Positions 8,698 through 19,981 of a DNA stretch of 64,000 nucleotides are shown here, in pieces. The stretch's first letter is position 1. The number at the start of each line of letters is the position of its first letter. The notes under the pieces were generated by a model. That model searched no databases. It had not been told where the DNA came from and saw only the letters and a program-made list of their open reading frames with translations. The stretch is from Budvicia diplopodorum (GTDB lineage Bacteria > Pseudomonadota > Gammaproteobacteria > Enterobacterales > Enterobacteriaceae). Location of the stretch: NCBI RefSeq assembly GCF_009800925.1, contig NZ_WOYF01000006.1:140860-204859 (forward strand). The letters are read 5' to 3'. The position numbers were made by a program, and so were the translations under genes.

Positions 8698-9729
8698 GTG
8701 GCGAAATTCACCATGCTAAATAACGTTGATAACCTTCTTGGCGAAGCCAACAGCTTTCTTGAAGTGCTCGAGCAGGCATCGCAGGTTGCTCCTTTGAATA
8801 AGCCGGTGCTGGTGATTGGCGAGCGAGGAACCGGTAAAGAGCTGATTGCTCACCGCCTTCATTACCTATCCAAACGCTGGCAAGGGCCTTTTATTTCTCT
8901 GAACTGCGCTGCGCTGAGCGATACCCTACTGGATTCTGAGCTGTTCGGTCATGAAGCCGGCGCGTTTACCGGCGCACAAAAGCGACATCTTGGCCGGTTT
9001 GAACGGGCCGACGGCGGAACGCTGTTTCTCGATGAGCTAGCCAATGCCCCGATGCTGGTACAGGAAAAGCTACTGCGGGTGATTGAATATGGTCAACTGG
9101 AACGCGTTGGCGGCACCCAGCCCCTGCAGGTCGACGTTCGTTTAGTCTGTGCGACTAACGAAGATTTACCGGCAATGGCAAAAGCGGGGAAATTCAGGGC
9201 AGACCTGCTAGACCGGCTGGCCTTTGACGTAATCAATTTACCGCCGCTGCGCCAGCGCAGGCCAGACATCATGCTATTAGCCAATCACTTTGCCATTCAG
9301 ATGTGCAGCGAGCTGGAAATTCAGGTATTTGAAGGCTTCACCCCTGACGCGGTAGAAACGTTAATGGGCTATTCATGGCCGGGTAACGTGCGTGAGCTAA
9401 AGAATGTGGTAGAACGCTCGATTTATCGTCATGGGCATCATGGTGGACCATTAGATAACATTATTATCGATCCCTTCGCCCATACGGGCTTAGCCAAGTT
9501 GATATCAACGGACGGTTCAGCTGATAGCCAACCCCATGATGCCGTGCCGGAGCTACCCGTCAATTTAAAACAGTGGTTATCCGATCGGGAACAGGCCGTT
9601 ATCGGCAAAGCGCTGAGGCAATCTCAATATAATCAGCGTCAGGCGGCCAAGCTGTTAGGCTTAAGCTACCACCAGCTGCGGGGAATATTACGCAGGTCAG
9701 AGCCGCTGAATCGTCAGGATAGTGACTGA
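8698..9729 (+). CDS. pspF: Sigma-54-dependent activator PspF
   Basis: PspF drives the psp promoters from upstream sites unless it is bound by PspA. The protein has an AAA+ domain with Walker A GERGTGKE, the sigma-54-contacting loop GAFTGAQKR, an intact Walker B LFLDEL and the R-finger region, followed by a Fis-type helix-turn-helix ([19 protein letters not shown]). It has no N-terminal sensory domain, as in E. coli. The start is uncertain: the GTG at 8698 gives 343 residues, while the ATG at 8713 would give [11 protein letters not shown]; neither has a strong ribosome-binding site. It is divergent from pspA. Confidence 0.96.
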   Translation: MAKFTMLNNVDNLLGEANSFLEVLEQASQVAPLNKPVLVIGERGTGKELIAHRLHYLSKRWQGPFISLNCAALSDTLLDSELFGHEAGAFTGAQKRHLGRFERADGGTLFLDELANAPMLVQEKLLRVIEYGQLERVGGTQPLQVDVRLVCATNEDLPAMAKAGKFRADLLDRLAFDVINLPPLRQRRPDIMLLANHFAIQMCSELEIQVFEGFTPDAVETLMGYSWPGNVRELKNVVERSIYRHGHHGGPLDNIIIDPFAHTGLAKLISTDGSADSQPHDAVPELPVNLKQWLSDREQAVIGKALRQSQYNQRQAAKLLGLSYHQLRGILRRSEPLNRQDSD

Positions 9730-9796
9730 ATGTTGCTCGATCGGACTAAAAATCCTACAACTTATTCAGTAATCCTTGCTTAAGCAACGCTAAGGA

Positions 9797-9825
9797 TTGG
9801 GATGATGGCTATACTCCTGTATAAT
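9797..9825 (+). promoter_or_regulatory. Putative sigma-70 promoter of sapABCDF
   Basis: TTGGGA (9797-9802) and a perfect TATAAT (9820-9825) are separated by 17 bases. The start of transcription would fall near 9832, about 30 bases before the sapA start codon. Confidence 0.72.
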
Positions 9826-9863
9826 CATCGCCCTGTTCTATCCGATAGCTAAGAACCCTTTAT

Positions 9864-11567
9864 ATGATGCGTGGCTTAAAACTATGTGTGCTGCTGTGTG
9901 CCGGATTTATCGCTCCGGCATGGGCCTCAGCGGCCCCGGAAAATGCGGCAGCGCCAACAACGTCTCCGTCAGGGGTATCATCGCCTATCGGGCCGGTAAA
10001 AACGCCGTTACCGGACATCCGCCAGAGTGGCTTTGTCTATTGCGTTAACGGCGTCGTTGACAGCTTTAACCCACAAATCGCCAACGGCGGGATTTTAGTC
10101 GATACCATTGCCGCTCAGCTTTACGATCGCCTGCTGGACGTCGATCCGTATACCTACCGTTTAGTCCCCGAGTTGGCCGAACGTTGGGAAACCCTGAACA
10201 ACGGTGCAACCTATCGCTTTTATTTACGCAAAAATGTGCCTTTCCAGACCACCGAATGGTTTACGCCAACCCGAACCCTGAACGCCGATGATGTGGTGTT
10301 TAGCTTTAGCCGGATTTTCAATCAGGAAGCGCCCTACCATTCGGTTAACGGCGGCCATTACCCTTATTTCGACAGTATGCAGTTTTCCGACACCGTACAA
10401 AGCATCAAGAAGCTGGATAGCTATACGGTAGAAATTCAGCTGACGAAGCCCGATGCCTCTTTTCTATGGCATTTAGCCACCCACTATGCGCCGGTGCTGT
10501 CCGCTGAATATGCGAATAATCTGACCAGAGTCGGCACGCAGGAACTGATTGATCGCCAGCCGGTTGGCTCCGGCCCTTTTCTGCTCAATGAGTATCGCCC
10601 CGGGCAGTTTGTCCGTCTCCAGCGCAATCCGCTTTACTGGCGCGGTTTACCAAAAATGCAGCAGGTGGTGATCGATTTAGGCGCGGGTGGTACCGGTCGG
10701 CTGTCGAAGCTATTAACCGGCGAGTGTGACGTTCTGGCCTATCCGGCCGCCAGCCAGCTCTCAATATTGCGTGACGATCCACGGCTTCGGATCTCACTGC
10801 GTACCGGCATGAACATCGCCTATCTGGCGTTTAATACCGAAAAGCCGCCGCTAAACGATCTTCGTGTACGTCAGGCGATTGCGTTGTCTATCAACAACCC
10901 TCGCCTGATGCAATCAATCTATTACGGTACCGCAGAAACTGCCTCATCGATATTGCCGAGAACCTCATGGGCCTATGATAATGACTCACAGATTACCGAA
11001 TATAATATAGAAAAGGCCCGGCAGTTATTGCAAGAAGTGGGAATTAAAGATTTGCGGTTACACCTTTGGGTTCCGACCGCTTCTCAGGCCTATAACCCAA
11101 GCCCGCTCAAAATGGCCGAGCTGATTCAGGCCGATCTGGCCAGAATTAATGTCAAAGTTACCATTGTTCCGATTGAAGGCCGTTTTCAAGAGGCCCGGCT
11201 TGGCGATGATGACCATGACCTAACCCTTAGCGGCTGGACCACGGACAGTAACGATCCCGATAGCTTTTTTCGCCCGCTGCTAAGCTGTGCGGCGATCGGC
11301 TCTCAGAGTAACTACGCCCGCTGGTGTAACCCTGAATTCGATCGGTTGCTGTCTCAAGGCGTTATGTCTCAGGATTTGTCAGTGCGAATCGAAACCTATC
11401 GGCAGGCCCAAAAAATTCTGGCGCATGAATTACCGGTACTCCCGCTGGCGTCATCGCTTCGGATTCAGGCTTATCGTTATGACATCAAGGGGTTGGTGCT
11501 GGGGCCATTGGGTAACGCGTCGTTTGCCGGCGTTTACCGGGAAAAAGCAGAGGCGGAGCAGAAATGA
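9864..11567 (+). CDS. sapA: SapA, periplasmic solute-binding protein of the Sap ABC transporter
   Basis: SapA is the substrate-binding component of an ABC importer linked to resistance to antimicrobial peptides and to haem or polyamine uptake in different enterobacteria and Haemophilus. The 567-residue protein starts with a signal peptide (hydrophobic residues 5-22, likely cleaved near AWASA) followed by a Pro/Ala-rich linker and the family 5 (DppA/OppA-like) fold, with motifs [10 protein letters not shown] and DVVFSFSRI. Its last four bases overlap sapB (ATGA). The sapA-F order matches E. coli. Confidence 0.95.
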   Translation: MMRGLKLCVLLCAGFIAPAWASAAPENAAAPTTSPSGVSSPIGPVKTPLPDIRQSGFVYCVNGVVDSFNPQIANGGILVDTIAAQLYDRLLDVDPYTYRLVPELAERWETLNNGATYRFYLRKNVPFQTTEWFTPTRTLNADDVVFSFSRIFNQEAPYHSVNGGHYPYFDSMQFSDTVQSIKKLDSYTVEIQLTKPDASFLWHLATHYAPVLSAEYANNLTRVGTQELIDRQPVGSGPFLLNEYRPGQFVRLQRNPLYWRGLPKMQQVVIDLGAGGTGRLSKLLTGECDVLAYPAASQLSILRDDPRLRISLRTGMNIAYLAFNTEKPPLNDLRVRQAIALSINNPRLMQSIYYGTAETASSILPRTSWAYDNDSQITEYNIEKARQLLQEVGIKDLRLHLWVPTASQAYNPSPLKMAELIQADLARINVKVTIVPIEGRFQEARLGDDDHDLTLSGWTTDSNDPDSFFRPLLSCAAIGSQSNYARWCNPEFDRLLSQGVMSQDLSVRIETYRQAQKILAHELPVLPLASSLRIQAYRYDIKGLVLGPLGNASFAGVYREKAEAEQK

Positions 11568-12529
11568 TTATCCATATTCTTCGTCGTTGTCTATTAGCGT
11601 TAGTGACGCTCGGCATATTGACTTTAGTCAGCTTTAGCGTCTCTTATTACACGCCGAATGCGCCATTAAGCGGCGCCCATCTGTTGGACGCTTACTCGTT
11701 TTATCTCAACAGCCTGCTTGACGGCGACTTCGGGACGTCGGTCATCAATGGCCAATCGATTGGATATCAGCTCAAAGTGGTATTTCCGTCCACCATCGAA
11801 CTGTGCATGCTCGCGTTTATTCTGGCGTTAGGCTTAGGCATTCCACTAGGCCTGATTGCCGGTGTGTGTAAACATAAGTGGCCGGATAATATTATTACCT
11901 CCGTCGCGCTATTTGGCTTTTCTATTCCGATCTTTTGGTTAGCCCTGCTGTTGACGCTATTCTTTTCGCTCAACCTTGGCTGGCTTCCGGTTTCTGGCCG
12001 CTATGACCTGTTATATCAGATTAATCCGGTGACCGGATTTTCCCTGATTGATGCCTGGCTGTCTGAATCTCCCTATCGGGATGAGATTATCATCAGCGTA
12101 TTACTCCACCTGATATTACCGGTGATTACGCTGGCGGTAGCGCCCTGCACTGAAGTAATTCGTTTAATGCGCCAGAGCGTGATTCAAATTAACGGGCAGA
12201 ACTACATTAAAGCGGCAGCAACCCGTGGGCTGTCGCGCATTACCATTATTCGCCGTCACGTGCTGCATAATGCGTTACCGATTATGCTGCCTAAGCTAAG
12301 CTTACAGTTCTCAACCATGCTGGCACTCGCCATGATTACCGAGTCGGTGTTTAACCTGCCGGGGCTGGGGCGCTGGTTAATTATTGCCATTCGCCAGCAG
12401 GACTTTGCCGTTATTTCCGCCGGTATCATGATTATGGGAACGCTGGCGATTACCGTCAGTTTGCTGGCCGATATTTTCAGCGCCATGACCAATCCACTCA
12501 AAAAGAAGGAATGGTATGCTTTCCGATAA
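11564..12529 (+). CDS. sapB: SapB, permease of the Sap ABC transporter
   Basis: The 321-residue inner-membrane permease belongs to the DppB/OppB family. It has an N-terminal membrane anchor ([20 protein letters not shown]) and about six membrane segments in all. The cytoplasmic EAA loop [20 protein letters not shown] ... AAATRGLS, which contacts the ATPases, is clear at about residues 197-225. It overlaps sapA by four bases and sapC by 14, so translation of the operon is coupled. Confidence 0.95.
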   Translation: MIIHILRRCLLALVTLGILTLVSFSVSYYTPNAPLSGAHLLDAYSFYLNSLLDGDFGTSVINGQSIGYQLKVVFPSTIELCMLAFILALGLGIPLGLIAGVCKHKWPDNIITSVALFGFSIPIFWLALLLTLFFSLNLGWLPVSGRYDLLYQINPVTGFSLIDAWLSESPYRDEIIISVLLHLILPVITLAVAPCTEVIRLMRQSVIQINGQNYIKAAATRGLSRITIIRRHVLHNALPIMLPKLSLQFSTMLALAMITESVFNLPGLGRWLIIAIRQQDFAVISAGIMIMGTLAITVSLLADIFSAMTNPLKKKEWYAFR

Positions 12530-13406
12530 CGTATACCGCGAGAAAAAAACGCTAAGTCCGCTGAGCTTTATTTGGCAGCGGCTCCACAAGGATATCTTAG
12601 CAACGGTCGGGCTTTATGGCTTTTTGGCGCTGATCGCGCTAACCATCGTTGGCGGTACGATCGCTCCCTACCTGCTTGACCAACAGTTTATGGGCTATCA
12701 GCTATTACCCCCATCATGGTCGCGCCACGGCGATGTTTCATTCTTTCTGGGAACCGACGATCTGGGGCGGGATATATTAAGCCGCCTGCTTAACGGTGCC
12801 GCACCGACCTTTGGCTCCGCGCTATTAGTCACGCTGGCCGCCGCGCTGTGCGGAACCATACTGGGCGTTATCGCTGGCGTAACCCGCGGCCTGCTTTCAG
12901 CCACTCTTAACCATATTCTGGACACCCTGCTGTCGATTCCATCGCTGTTAATTGCGATTGTGGTGGTGGCATTTATGGGGCCACGGCTGGAACACGCAAT
13001 GTTTGCCGTTTGGCTTGCCCTGCTGCCCCGGATGGTACATACCATCTACCTTACGGTTCATGAGGAACTGGAAAAAGAGTATGTGATTGCCGCCCGGTTG
13101 GATGGCGCGACCACCGGCTATATTTTGTGGGGCGGATTACTTCCCAATATTGCGCCAGTACTGGTAGGCGAATTCACCCGCTCGCTGTCCATGGCGATTA
13201 TGGATATTGCCGCGCTGGGTTTCCTCAATTTGGGCGCGCAGCTGCCATCGCCTGAATGGGGCGCGATGATGGGTGACTCTCTGGAGCTGGTTTACGTTGC
13301 GCCATGGAGCGTGATGTTGCCCGGTGGTGCCATTTTGATTAGCGTGCTGCTGGTTAACCTGCTCGGTGACGGTCTGTACCGTGCAATTTCTACGGGTGAT
13401 GAATAA
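12516..13406 (+). CDS. sapC: SapC, permease of the Sap ABC transporter
   Basis: The 296-residue protein is the second membrane subunit, of the DppC/OppC family. The signature [17 protein letters not shown] near residue 75 precedes the membrane core, and the EAA-type loop ([20 protein letters not shown]) lies at about 187-206. It begins inside the 3' end of sapB and shares one base with the sapD start (TAATG). Confidence 0.95.
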   Translation: MLSDNVYREKKTLSPLSFIWQRLHKDILATVGLYGFLALIALTIVGGTIAPYLLDQQFMGYQLLPPSWSRHGDVSFFLGTDDLGRDILSRLLNGAAPTFGSALLVTLAAALCGTILGVIAGVTRGLLSATLNHILDTLLSIPSLLIAIVVVAFMGPRLEHAMFAVWLALLPRMVHTIYLTVHEELEKEYVIAARLDGATTGYILWGGLLPNIAPVLVGEFTRSLSMAIMDIAALGFLNLGAQLPSPEWGAMMGDSLELVYVAPWSVMLPGGAILISVLLVNLLGDGLYRAISTGDE

Positions 13407-14401
13407 TGCCACTACTAGACATTCGTAACCTCACCATCGAATTTATGACCGCAGAAGGCCCGGTAAAGGCGGTCGATCGCGTAAGCCTAACTCTCATCGA
13501 AGGGGAAATTCGCGGGCTGGTCGGCGAATCCGGTTCAGGTAAAAGCCTGATAGCCAAAGCGATATGCGGCATCAGCAAAGATAACTGGCGCATTACGGCA
13601 GACCGCTTCCGCTTCAATGATATCGACGTACTTAAACTGACTCCCCGCCAACGGCGCAAGCTGGTTGACCACAATATTTCCATGATATTTCAGGAACCGC
13701 AGTCCTGTCTGGATCCGTCAGAGAAAATTGGCCAACAGATTATTCAGGCCGTTCCCGCGTGGACCTATAAAGGCCGGTGGTGGCAGCGATTTAACTGGCG
13801 TAAGCATCGGGCCATTGAGCTACTGCACCGCGTAGGAATAAAAGACCATAAAGATATTATGGGCAGCTATCCTTACGAAATCACCGAGGGCGAGTGCCAG
13901 AAAGTGATGATCGCTATCGCGCTGGCTAATCAACCCAAGCTATTGATCGCAGATGAACCAACCAATGCGATGGAACCGACGACTCAGGCTCAAATATTTC
14001 GCCTGTTAGCCCGGATGAACCAAAACAACAACACCACGATTTTGCTGATTAGCCACGACCTTCAGGTGATGAGCAAATGGGCCAACCGGATTAACGTGAT
14101 GTACTGCGGGCAAACGGTAGAGAGCGCTGAATGTGATGACTTGCTGAATGCGCCTAATCATCCGTATACGCAGGCGCTGATCCGAGCCATGCCGGATTTT
14201 GGCCTGACCTTACCCCATAAAAGCAGGCTTAATACGCTGTCGGGCGTGATCCCGTCGCTGGAACATTTGCCAATTGGCTGTCGGTTAGGGCCTCGCTGCC
14301 CGTATGCGCAAAAGAAATGTATTGAAACTCCACGCCTGCGCGATATTAAAGGCCACAAGTTTGCCTGCCACTTTCCTCTGAATATGGAGGATCCGTCATA
14401 A
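13406..14401 (+). CDS. sapD: SapD, ATP-binding subunit of the Sap ABC transporter
   Basis: The 331-residue ATPase has Walker A GESGSGKS, a Q-loop in [12 protein letters not shown], Walker B LLIADEPT and the H-loop ISHDLQ. The ABC signature position reads ITEGECQKV rather than LSGGQ; E. coli SapD has the same departure, so this is a family trait. The oligopeptide-type C-terminal domain carries [14 protein letters not shown]. SapD has also been linked in E. coli to Trk potassium uptake. One-base overlaps join it to sapC and sapF. Confidence 0.95.
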   Translation: MPLLDIRNLTIEFMTAEGPVKAVDRVSLTLIEGEIRGLVGESGSGKSLIAKAICGISKDNWRITADRFRFNDIDVLKLTPRQRRKLVDHNISMIFQEPQSCLDPSEKIGQQIIQAVPAWTYKGRWWQRFNWRKHRAIELLHRVGIKDHKDIMGSYPYEITEGECQKVMIAIALANQPKLLIADEPTNAMEPTTQAQIFRLLARMNQNNNTTILLISHDLQVMSKWANRINVMYCGQTVESAECDDLLNAPNHPYTQALIRAMPDFGLTLPHKSRLNTLSGVIPSLEHLPIGCRLGPRCPYAQKKCIETPRLRDIKGHKFACHFPLNMEDPS

Positions 14402-15216
14402 TGGGTACCACGTTGCTCGAAGTGCGCAATTTATCCAAGACCTTCCGCTACCGGACCGGCCTGTTCCGCCCTCATGAACTGGAAGCGGTAAAACCGCTCA
14501 GCTTTATTCTGCGTGAACGCCAGACCTTGGCAATTATTGGCGAGAACGGTTCAGGAAAATCAACGCTGGCAAAAATGATTTCCGGCATGATAAAGCCAAC
14601 CTCCGGTGATATCACCATTGATGACCATAAGCTAGAGTTTGGCGATTATGGCTATCGCAGCCAACATATTCGAATGATCTTTCAGGATCCGAACACCTCG
14701 TTTAACCCTCGCCAGCGTATTGGTCAGCTGTTAGATATACCCTTAAAACTGAATACCGATTTAGAAGCCTCCGCGCGGGAAAAACGGATTAACCTCACCC
14801 TGCGTCAGGTCGGCTTATTACCCGATCATGCCTATTACTACCCACAAATGCTGGCATCCGGGCAGAAACAACGCGTTGCGCTGGCGCGGGCATTGATACT
14901 TCAGCCAAAAATTATTGTTGCCGATGAAGCATTAGCTTCGCTGGATATGTCCATGCGCTCACAGTTAGTGAACTTAATGATGGAATTACAAGAAAAGCAC
15001 GGTATATCCTATATCTACGTTAGTCAGCATTTGGGCATGATCAAGCACATCAGCGACCAGTTACTGGTTATGCACGCTGGCGAAGTGGTTGAACGCGGTA
15101 ATACTGCGGAAGTCATCGCTTCTCCGCTGCACGATATTACCCGCCGGATGATCGCCAGCCACTTTACCGAGGCGCTCACCGCTGACCACTGGCGCAAAGA
15201 TATTACCGATATTTAA
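14401..15216 (+). CDS. sapF: SapF, ATP-binding subunit of the Sap ABC transporter
   Basis: The 271-residue ATPase shows Walker A GENGSGKST, a Q-loop in IFQDPNTSFNPRQ, signature LASGQKQRVALARAL, Walker B IIVADEAL and the H-loop histidine in SQHLG. With SapD it forms the heterodimeric motor of the transporter. It is the last gene of the sap operon; no clear terminator follows before the fabI leader, so some read-through into fabI is possible. Confidence 0.95.
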   Translation: MGTTLLEVRNLSKTFRYRTGLFRPHELEAVKPLSFILRERQTLAIIGENGSGKSTLAKMISGMIKPTSGDITIDDHKLEFGDYGYRSQHIRMIFQDPNTSFNPRQRIGQLLDIPLKLNTDLEASAREKRINLTLRQVGLLPDHAYYYPQMLASGQKQRVALARALILQPKIIVADEALASLDMSMRSQLVNLMMELQEKHGISYIYVSQHLGMIKHISDQLLVMHAGEVVERGNTAEVIASPLHDITRRMIASHFTEALTADHWRKDITDI

Positions 15217-15409
15217 TGGCGCAATAATTGGCCAATAAAACGTAGGCTAATGGGCCGTTTGATTAGCTTATTGATTATCACAGATCGGAGCAGCACGACA
15301 AGGTTCACCATATTTTGTTGATGCATGATAGAATCGCTCCGTTTTTTTAACGACAACCATTTCGGAGCTCCTCCGGTGGTCGCTCTATTTACTACAAGGA
15401 TTAATAGCT

Positions 15410-16201
15410 ATGGGTTTTCTAACCGGTAAGCGCATTCTGGTTACTGGCGTAGCCAGCAATCGTTCTATTGCCTTCGGCATCGCTCAGGCGATGAAACGCG
15501 AAGGAGCCGAACTGGCTTTAACGTATCAGAATGAAAGACTGAAATCTCGCGTAGAAGGTTTCGCTGAAGAATTAGGCTCAACAATCGTATTACCTTGCGA
15601 CGTTGCTGAAGACTCAAGCATGACTGACCTGTTTACAGAGCTGGCAAAAGTATGGCCTAAGTTCGACGGCTTTGTTCACTCAATTGGTTTTGCCCCAGGC
15701 GACCAGTTAGACGGTGACTATGTCAACGCCGTAACCCGCGAAGGTTTTAATATCGCTCATGACATCAGCTCTTACAGCTTTGTTGCTTTAGCCAAAGCCT
15801 GTCGCAGCATGTTAAATCCTAACTCAGCGCTATTAACGCTGTCTTATTTAGGCGCAGAGCGCGCTATTCCTAACTACAACGTAATGGGATTAGCCAAAGC
15901 GTCTTTAGAAGCCAACGTTCGCTATATGGCTAACGCCATGGGGCCAGAAGGCGTTCGCGTTAACGCAATCTCTGCCGGTCCTATCCGCACGTTAGCCGCA
16001 TCAGGAATTAAAGACTTTAAAAAGATGTTGTCTCACTGTGAAGCCGTTACGCCAATTCGCCGTACGGTAACTATTGAAGACGTGGGTAACTCAGCGGCCT
16101 TCCTGTGTTCCGACCTTTCTTCGGGCGTGACCGGTGAAGTGTTACACGTTGACGGTGGCTTTAGCATTGCTGCAATGAACGAGTTAGAACTGAAAGACTA
16201 A
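15410..16201 (+). CDS. fabI: Enoyl-[acyl-carrier-protein] reductase (NADH) FabI
   Basis: FabI reduces trans-2-enoyl-ACP in each round of type II fatty acid elongation. The 263-residue short-chain-dehydrogenase-like protein has the cofactor motif [15 protein letters not shown] and the catalytic residues Tyr146, Tyr156 and Lys163 ([19 protein letters not shown]) at exactly the E. coli positions. Gly93, the site of classic triclosan-resistance mutations, is unchanged. The order sap-fabI is as in E. coli. AAGGA lies about 10 bases before the ATG. Confidence 0.97.
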   Translation: MGFLTGKRILVTGVASNRSIAFGIAQAMKREGAELALTYQNERLKSRVEGFAEELGSTIVLPCDVAEDSSMTDLFTELAKVWPKFDGFVHSIGFAPGDQLDGDYVNAVTREGFNIAHDISSYSFVALAKACRSMLNPNSALLTLSYLGAERAIPNYNVMGLAKASLEANVRYMANAMGPEGVRVNAISAGPIRTLAASGIKDFKKMLSHCEAVTPIRRTVTIEDVGNSAAFLCSDLSSGVTGEVLHVDGGFSIAAMNELELKD

Positions 16202-16225
16202 GCCTGAATACCGGCTAGAATGACA

Positions 16226-16262
16226 TTAGGCCTGCGAAGCTACTTCGCAGGCCTAATTTTTT
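16226..16262 (+). terminator. Rho-independent terminator of fabI
   Basis: A 14-bp stem (TTAGGCCTGCGAAG / CTTCGCAGGCCTAA) with a CTA loop is followed by a run of six T. It lies 25 bases after the fabI stop codon. Confidence 0.95.
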
Positions 16263-16288
16263 GGGCTAGATAAACGCTAAGCTATACA

Positions 16289-16573
16289 CTACAAATAGCG
16301 GCACAAATAGGCCGAACACTCACAAACCTGCACGCTGAACTCGCTTTTCCCCGGAACCTGAAACGTTTCTCCCACGCCAAATACGGTCCACTCCGTTGCC
16401 CCCGGTAACAGTACTTTCAGGGCACCGCTAATGACCTTCATCTCTTCAGGCTGTGCGGTACTAAAGTTGTATTCTCCCGCCGCCATAACGCCGATGCTTG
16501 AACGGCCAATACTTCCATTTTCAAAGCCAATTGATTTTACTTTTCCTGCAAAATATTCATTTACATTGAGCAT
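16289..16573 (-). CDS. ppnP: Pyrimidine/purine nucleoside phosphorylase PpnP
   Basis: This 94-residue cupin-fold protein matches E. coli PpnP (YaiE) end to end, with [17 protein letters not shown] near the start, the [13 protein letters not shown] strand and the terminal SAYLCRYL. The family phosphorolyses several purine and pyrimidine nucleosides. Here it lies between fabI and rnb, a different location from E. coli. It is convergent with fabI and divergent from rnb. Confidence 0.93.
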   Translation of the reverse strand: MLNVNEYFAGKVKSIGFENGSIGRSSIGVMAAGEYNFSTAQPEEMKVISGALKVLLPGATEWTVFGVGETFQVPGKSEFSVQVCECSAYLCRYL

Positions 16574-16816
16574 TGTTCGGCACCTGATGTGAGTGATGAA
16601 ATAGAATCATTATATTAGGAATATAGGCCGATCGATGTCACGCATAAAACGCAACTATGTGAGCCAGAGCTTAATATTCCCGTGCTATTGTATTTTTGTT
16701 AACCATTTTGTCGATATTTATCACCCCAAAATGCACGCTGCACTTGCCCCAGAGTGTGGTTTTGTGTAAAACAGTCCCTCATAAATCTACTCATTAATTC
16801 ATGACGTCCGGAATCT

Positions 16817-18763
16817 ATGTTTCAAGACAATCCGCTGCTCGCTCAGCTAAAACAGCAACTCCATGCTACAACTCCCCGAGTTGAAGGCGTCGTCAAAGCA
16901 ACTGAAAAAGGCTTTGGTTTTCTAGAGATAGATAGCCAGAAAAGCTATTTCATACCGCCGCCAGCCATGAAGAAAGTGATGCACGGTGACAAAATTACCG
17001 CCAGCGTACATACCGAGAAAGATCGTGAATTAGTTGAGCCTGAAACGCTGATCGAACCGTTTCTAACCCGCTTTATTGGCCGGATACAAAAGAAAGGCGA
17101 ACGCCTGTTTATTACCCCCGACCATCCGCTGTTAAAAGATGCCTATCCTTGCAAACCCGTTGCGGGGCTGGCTCATGAATTCGCCCAAGGCGACTGGGCG
17201 GTAGCGGAAATGAGCGGCCATCCGCTTAACGGTAATAATGGTTTTCAGGCCAAGGTAACGCAGTTTATTACCTTTGGTGATGACCATTTAGCGCCGTGGT
17301 GGGTGACGTTGTCACGCCATCAGTTAGAGCGTGAAGCCCCGGAGTGGATACCCACTGAGCTTCACGATGAAGGAATCACCCGCCGCGATTTGACATCACT
17401 GCACTTCGTCACTATTGATAGTGAGTCAACGCAAGATATGGATGACGCACTATTTGTAGAAAAGCTAGACAACGACGGGTTAAGGCTGAGCATCGCCATC
17501 GCCGACCCTACTGCATACGTTACCGCCGGCAGCGAACTCGATCGGATTGCGTTAAAACGGGCATTCACCAACTATTTACCCGGATTTAATATCCCGATGC
17601 TACCGCGGGAACTGTCTGAAAATTTATGTTCTTTGCATCCCCATCAGCGCAGACCAGCGCTGGTTTGTCAGGTCACTATTGCCAATGATGGCACAATAGG
17701 CTCGGATATTGAATTTTTCAGCGCCTGGATGATGTCTCAGTCTAAGCTGGACTATGAAAAACTGTCCAACTGGCTGGAAGATAATTCCAGCCAATGGCAG
17801 CCAGAAAATGAAGATACTGCAGAGCAAATCAGGCGCTTGCATCAGGTAGCCTTGCGCCGTATTGAATGGCGTACTCAGCACGCTCTGGTGTTTAAAGATC
17901 GCCCTGATTATCGGTTTATTCTGGGTGAAAAAGGCGAAGTTCTTGAGATCGTTACCGAGCATCGTCGGATAGCCAACCGCATCGTTGAAGAAGCCATGAT
18001 CACCGCCAATGTCTGTGCGGCTACCGTGTTAACTGAACGCTTAGGCTATGGCATATTTAACGCCCATGCCGGTTTTGAACCAACGCTAGTCGAACAGGCT
18101 ATTACCGTATTACAAACCAACGGAGCTGAATTTAGCGCAGAACATATTCTAACGCTTGAGGGCTTCTGCCAGCTGCGTCGTTTCCTTGACGCTCAGCCAA
18201 CCTCCTATTTAGACAGCCGAGTGCGTAAATACCAGACTTACGTGGAAATAAGCGCAAAGCCAGCGCCTCACTTTGGTTTGGGGCTAGAAGCTTATGCCAC
18301 TTGGACCTCTCCAATCCGTAAATACGGTGATATTGTCAATCACCGGTTATTAAAAGCGTTAATTCACGGGCAACCATCCTCTCCGCCGGATGAAAGCATA
18401 CTGCAACCGCTTGCCGATCGCCGCCGCTTCAACCGAATGGCTGAACGTGACGTTGGTGACTGGCTATATGCCCGTTTCTTGCAGGACAAAGCCGGTACCG
18501 ATACTCGTTATCATGCAGAGATTATGGACGTTTCCCGAGGGGGAATGCGGATCAAGCTGCTCGAAAACGGTGCCGTTGCGTTTATTCCGGCACCGTTTAT
18601 CCATGCGGTACGCGATGAGCTGGTATGTAGTTCTGAAACCGGCACCATTATGATTAACGGTGAGGTTATCTATCGTCAGGGTGATTCGCTTGACGTTACG
18701 ATTGCCGAAGTCCGTATGGAAACCCGCAGCATTATTGCCCGCCCGGCTCCGTCTCTCGCCTAA
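16817..18763 (+). CDS. rnb: Exoribonuclease II
   Basis: RNase II is a processive 3'-to-5' hydrolytic exoribonuclease that degrades unstructured RNA. The 648-residue protein has two N-terminal cold-shock-like domains (residues about 1-170), the RNB catalytic domain with the metal-binding cluster [14 protein letters not shown] (about residues 200-213) and a C-terminal S1 domain (about 560-640). Length and motifs match E. coli Rnb (644 residues). The gene is monocistronic with its own terminator. Confidence 0.97.
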   Translation: MFQDNPLLAQLKQQLHATTPRVEGVVKATEKGFGFLEIDSQKSYFIPPPAMKKVMHGDKITASVHTEKDRELVEPETLIEPFLTRFIGRIQKKGERLFITPDHPLLKDAYPCKPVAGLAHEFAQGDWAVAEMSGHPLNGNNGFQAKVTQFITFGDDHLAPWWVTLSRHQLEREAPEWIPTELHDEGITRRDLTSLHFVTIDSESTQDMDDALFVEKLDNDGLRLSIAIADPTAYVTAGSELDRIALKRAFTNYLPGFNIPMLPRELSENLCSLHPHQRRPALVCQVTIANDGTIGSDIEFFSAWMMSQSKLDYEKLSNWLEDNSSQWQPENEDTAEQIRRLHQVALRRIEWRTQHALVFKDRPDYRFILGEKGEVLEIVTEHRRIANRIVEEAMITANVCAATVLTERLGYGIFNAHAGFEPTLVEQAITVLQTNGAEFSAEHILTLEGFCQLRRFLDAQPTSYLDSRVRKYQTYVEISAKPAPHFGLGLEAYATWTSPIRKYGDIVNHRLLKALIHGQPSSPPDESILQPLADRRRFNRMAERDVGDWLYARFLQDKAGTDTRYHAEIMDVSRGGMRIKLLENGAVAFIPAPFIHAVRDELVCSSETGTIMINGEVIYRQGDSLDVTIAEVRMETRSIIARPAPSLA

Positions 18764-18777
18764 TTATTTAGAATCAC

Positions 18778-18830
18778 TGCGCTTTGTTACCGTCGGTTAA
18801 CGTTACCGTCGGCCAAAGCGCATTATTTTT
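18778..18830 (+). terminator. Putative terminator of rnb
   Basis: TGCGCTTTG (18778-18786) pairs with CAAAGCGCA (18814-18822), and ATTATTTTT follows. The long loop contains two copies of GTTACCGTCGG (18786-18796 and 18803-18813), which is unusual. Confidence 0.7.
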
Positions 18831-18936
18831 ATCATTTCCGGTGGTCCATGGTTAATTATTCTTTATCCCGATGGGTAAAGGCGTTATAACAACCATTGGG
18901 TTCATTTATTGATCTTGCCATACAGGAAATCTATTT

Positions 18937-19179
18937 ATGACTATCACCTCTCTCAGCGTACGGATCCCGGCAGAGCTTAAAACCAAACTGAAAGTTCAGG
19001 CAGAAAAAAATAATCATTCAATGAATGCAGAGATCATTAAACGGCTCGAAGACAGCTTCACACATTCTCCGGTAAAGGCTAAACCATCTCAGCCCGATAG
19101 CGTTGAGCTGTCGGCTAAAGAGGTAGCTAGAATCAAGATGGTGTTAAAGAAAGCCACTAAGGCATTGAGCAAGAAATAG
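18937..19179 (+). CDS. Arc-family ribbon-helix-helix DNA-binding protein
   Basis: The 80-residue product starts with the ribbon-helix-helix pattern of the Arc/MetJ superfamily: strand TSLSVRIP (residues 3-10), helix AELKTKLKVQAEKN, turn and helix MNAEIIKRLEDSF (about 28-40). A lysine-rich tail follows (residues 45-80). Such proteins bind operators as dimers of dimers; the target is unknown. No toxin-like partner gene is adjacent, so it is not obviously an antitoxin. It stands alone between the rnb and csp terminators. Confidence 0.82.
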   Translation: MTITSLSVRIPAELKTKLKVQAEKNNHSMNAEIIKRLEDSFTHSPVKAKPSQPDSVELSAKEVARIKMVLKKATKALSKK

Positions 19180-19240
19180 AGTAGCAAGTCTCTCGATAAA
19201 AATAGTCTTCCAGTCAGTTTCAGGCCAATGATGAAGGTGA

Positions 19241-19267
19241 AAAAAAACCCGCGAATGCGGGTTTTTG
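19241..19267. terminator. Bidirectional terminator between the RHH gene and the csp gene
   Basis: Perfect stem AAAAACCCGC / GCGGGTTTTT with a GAAT loop (arms 19243-19252 and 19257-19266). It has A and T runs on both flanks and serves the convergent genes on either side. Confidence 0.92.
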
Positions 19268-19303
19268 ACAACAGCGTTAACGCTTTAAGTAATTTTAAAT
19301 CAA

Positions 19304-19513
19304 TTACAACGCAACGACTTCTGCTGCTGATGGACCACGTGGGCTATCTTGAATTGAAAATTCAACATGTTGGCCTTCAGCCAGAGTTTTGAAGCCATTA
19401 CTTGCGATTGCAGAGAAATGTACGAATACATCTTTGCTACCGTCAGTTGGGGTGATGAAACCAAAACCTTTACTTTCGTTGAACCACTTAACGTGACCAG
19501 TTTTTTTAGACAT
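19304..19513 (-). CDS. Cold-shock protein, CspE/CspC type
   Basis: The 69-residue OB-fold protein has both RNA-binding motifs intact: RNP1 KGFGFI and RNP2 VFVHFSAI, with VKWFNESKG and a [10 protein letters not shown] end resembling CspE. Such proteins act as RNA chaperones and transcription antiterminators. The frame is open 14 codons further upstream, but the ATG at 19513 gives the family start MSKKTG. Its leader shares conserved elements with that of the cspC-like gene at 24641. It lies beside rnb rather than beside a crcB/pagP locus as cspE does in E. coli, so no symbol is given. Confidence 0.93.
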   Translation of the reverse strand: MSKKTGHVKWFNESKGFGFITPTDGSKDVFVHFSAIASNGFKTLAEGQHVEFSIQDSPRGPSAAEVVAL

Positions 19514-19700
19514 TACAAAAATTCCTACTTGGATGTTTAACCCGCCATAAGGCACAGAAGGCCGGTAGTATTTCAGTGGTTACTTATGCAGGCACTAAGA
19601 AAAGATCCGATAAGATGTGATCTGTAGATAACGTCTGACCAAGGAACTATTTTAATCAAAATGACTTACTCAAAGTAGCCCTGTTTAACAGGCCAAAAAC
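19514..19700 (-). promoter_or_regulatory. 5' leader of the csp gene with elements shared with the cspC leader
   Basis: On the plus strand this region and 24851-25040 share, in the same order, a TTACTTATG-AGGCACTAAGAA element (here 19580-19601), an AGATAACG element, a GGAACT element and an ACTCAAA element, with a GTTTAACCCGCCATA-type element nearest the gene. Spacing is similar in both. Untranslated leaders of csp genes often control mRNA stability and translation by temperature, so a conserved RNA element is likely. No conserved peptide is encoded by both leaders. Confidence 0.6.
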
Positions 19701-19981
19701 ATTACCGCATATTCGATAAGCGATGGCAAGGTGTTTTACTTGGGGAAATAAAAAATTAGATCGGGTGCACATATTTTATATATTTTTATTTTAAACAAAA
19801 CCGTTTGGTAAATAAAAAATTATTTTTATTATTGGATTTTCATATAATTAACACGCTTAGATGAGACTTGAATTCCATTATTTCGCCCTCTCATCCCAAT
19901 GTAAAATGCAATGCGCACTATTGGATGATAAAATAACCAGCGCTGCATTTTCAGCTGTCAACCGTTTAGGATAAAAAGACT
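19701..19981 (+). promoter_or_regulatory. AT-rich upstream region of the metallopeptidase gene
   Basis: Positions 19741-19860 are strikingly AT-rich for this chromosome. A TATAAT at 19843-19848 is preceded at 17 bases by TTATTT (19820-19825), a weak -35. A 37-codon open frame (19861-19974) begins right after this possible start point and ends eight bases before the next gene; it lacks a ribosome-binding site and may be only leader sequence. H-NS binding is plausible but inferred from composition alone. Confidence 0.45.
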
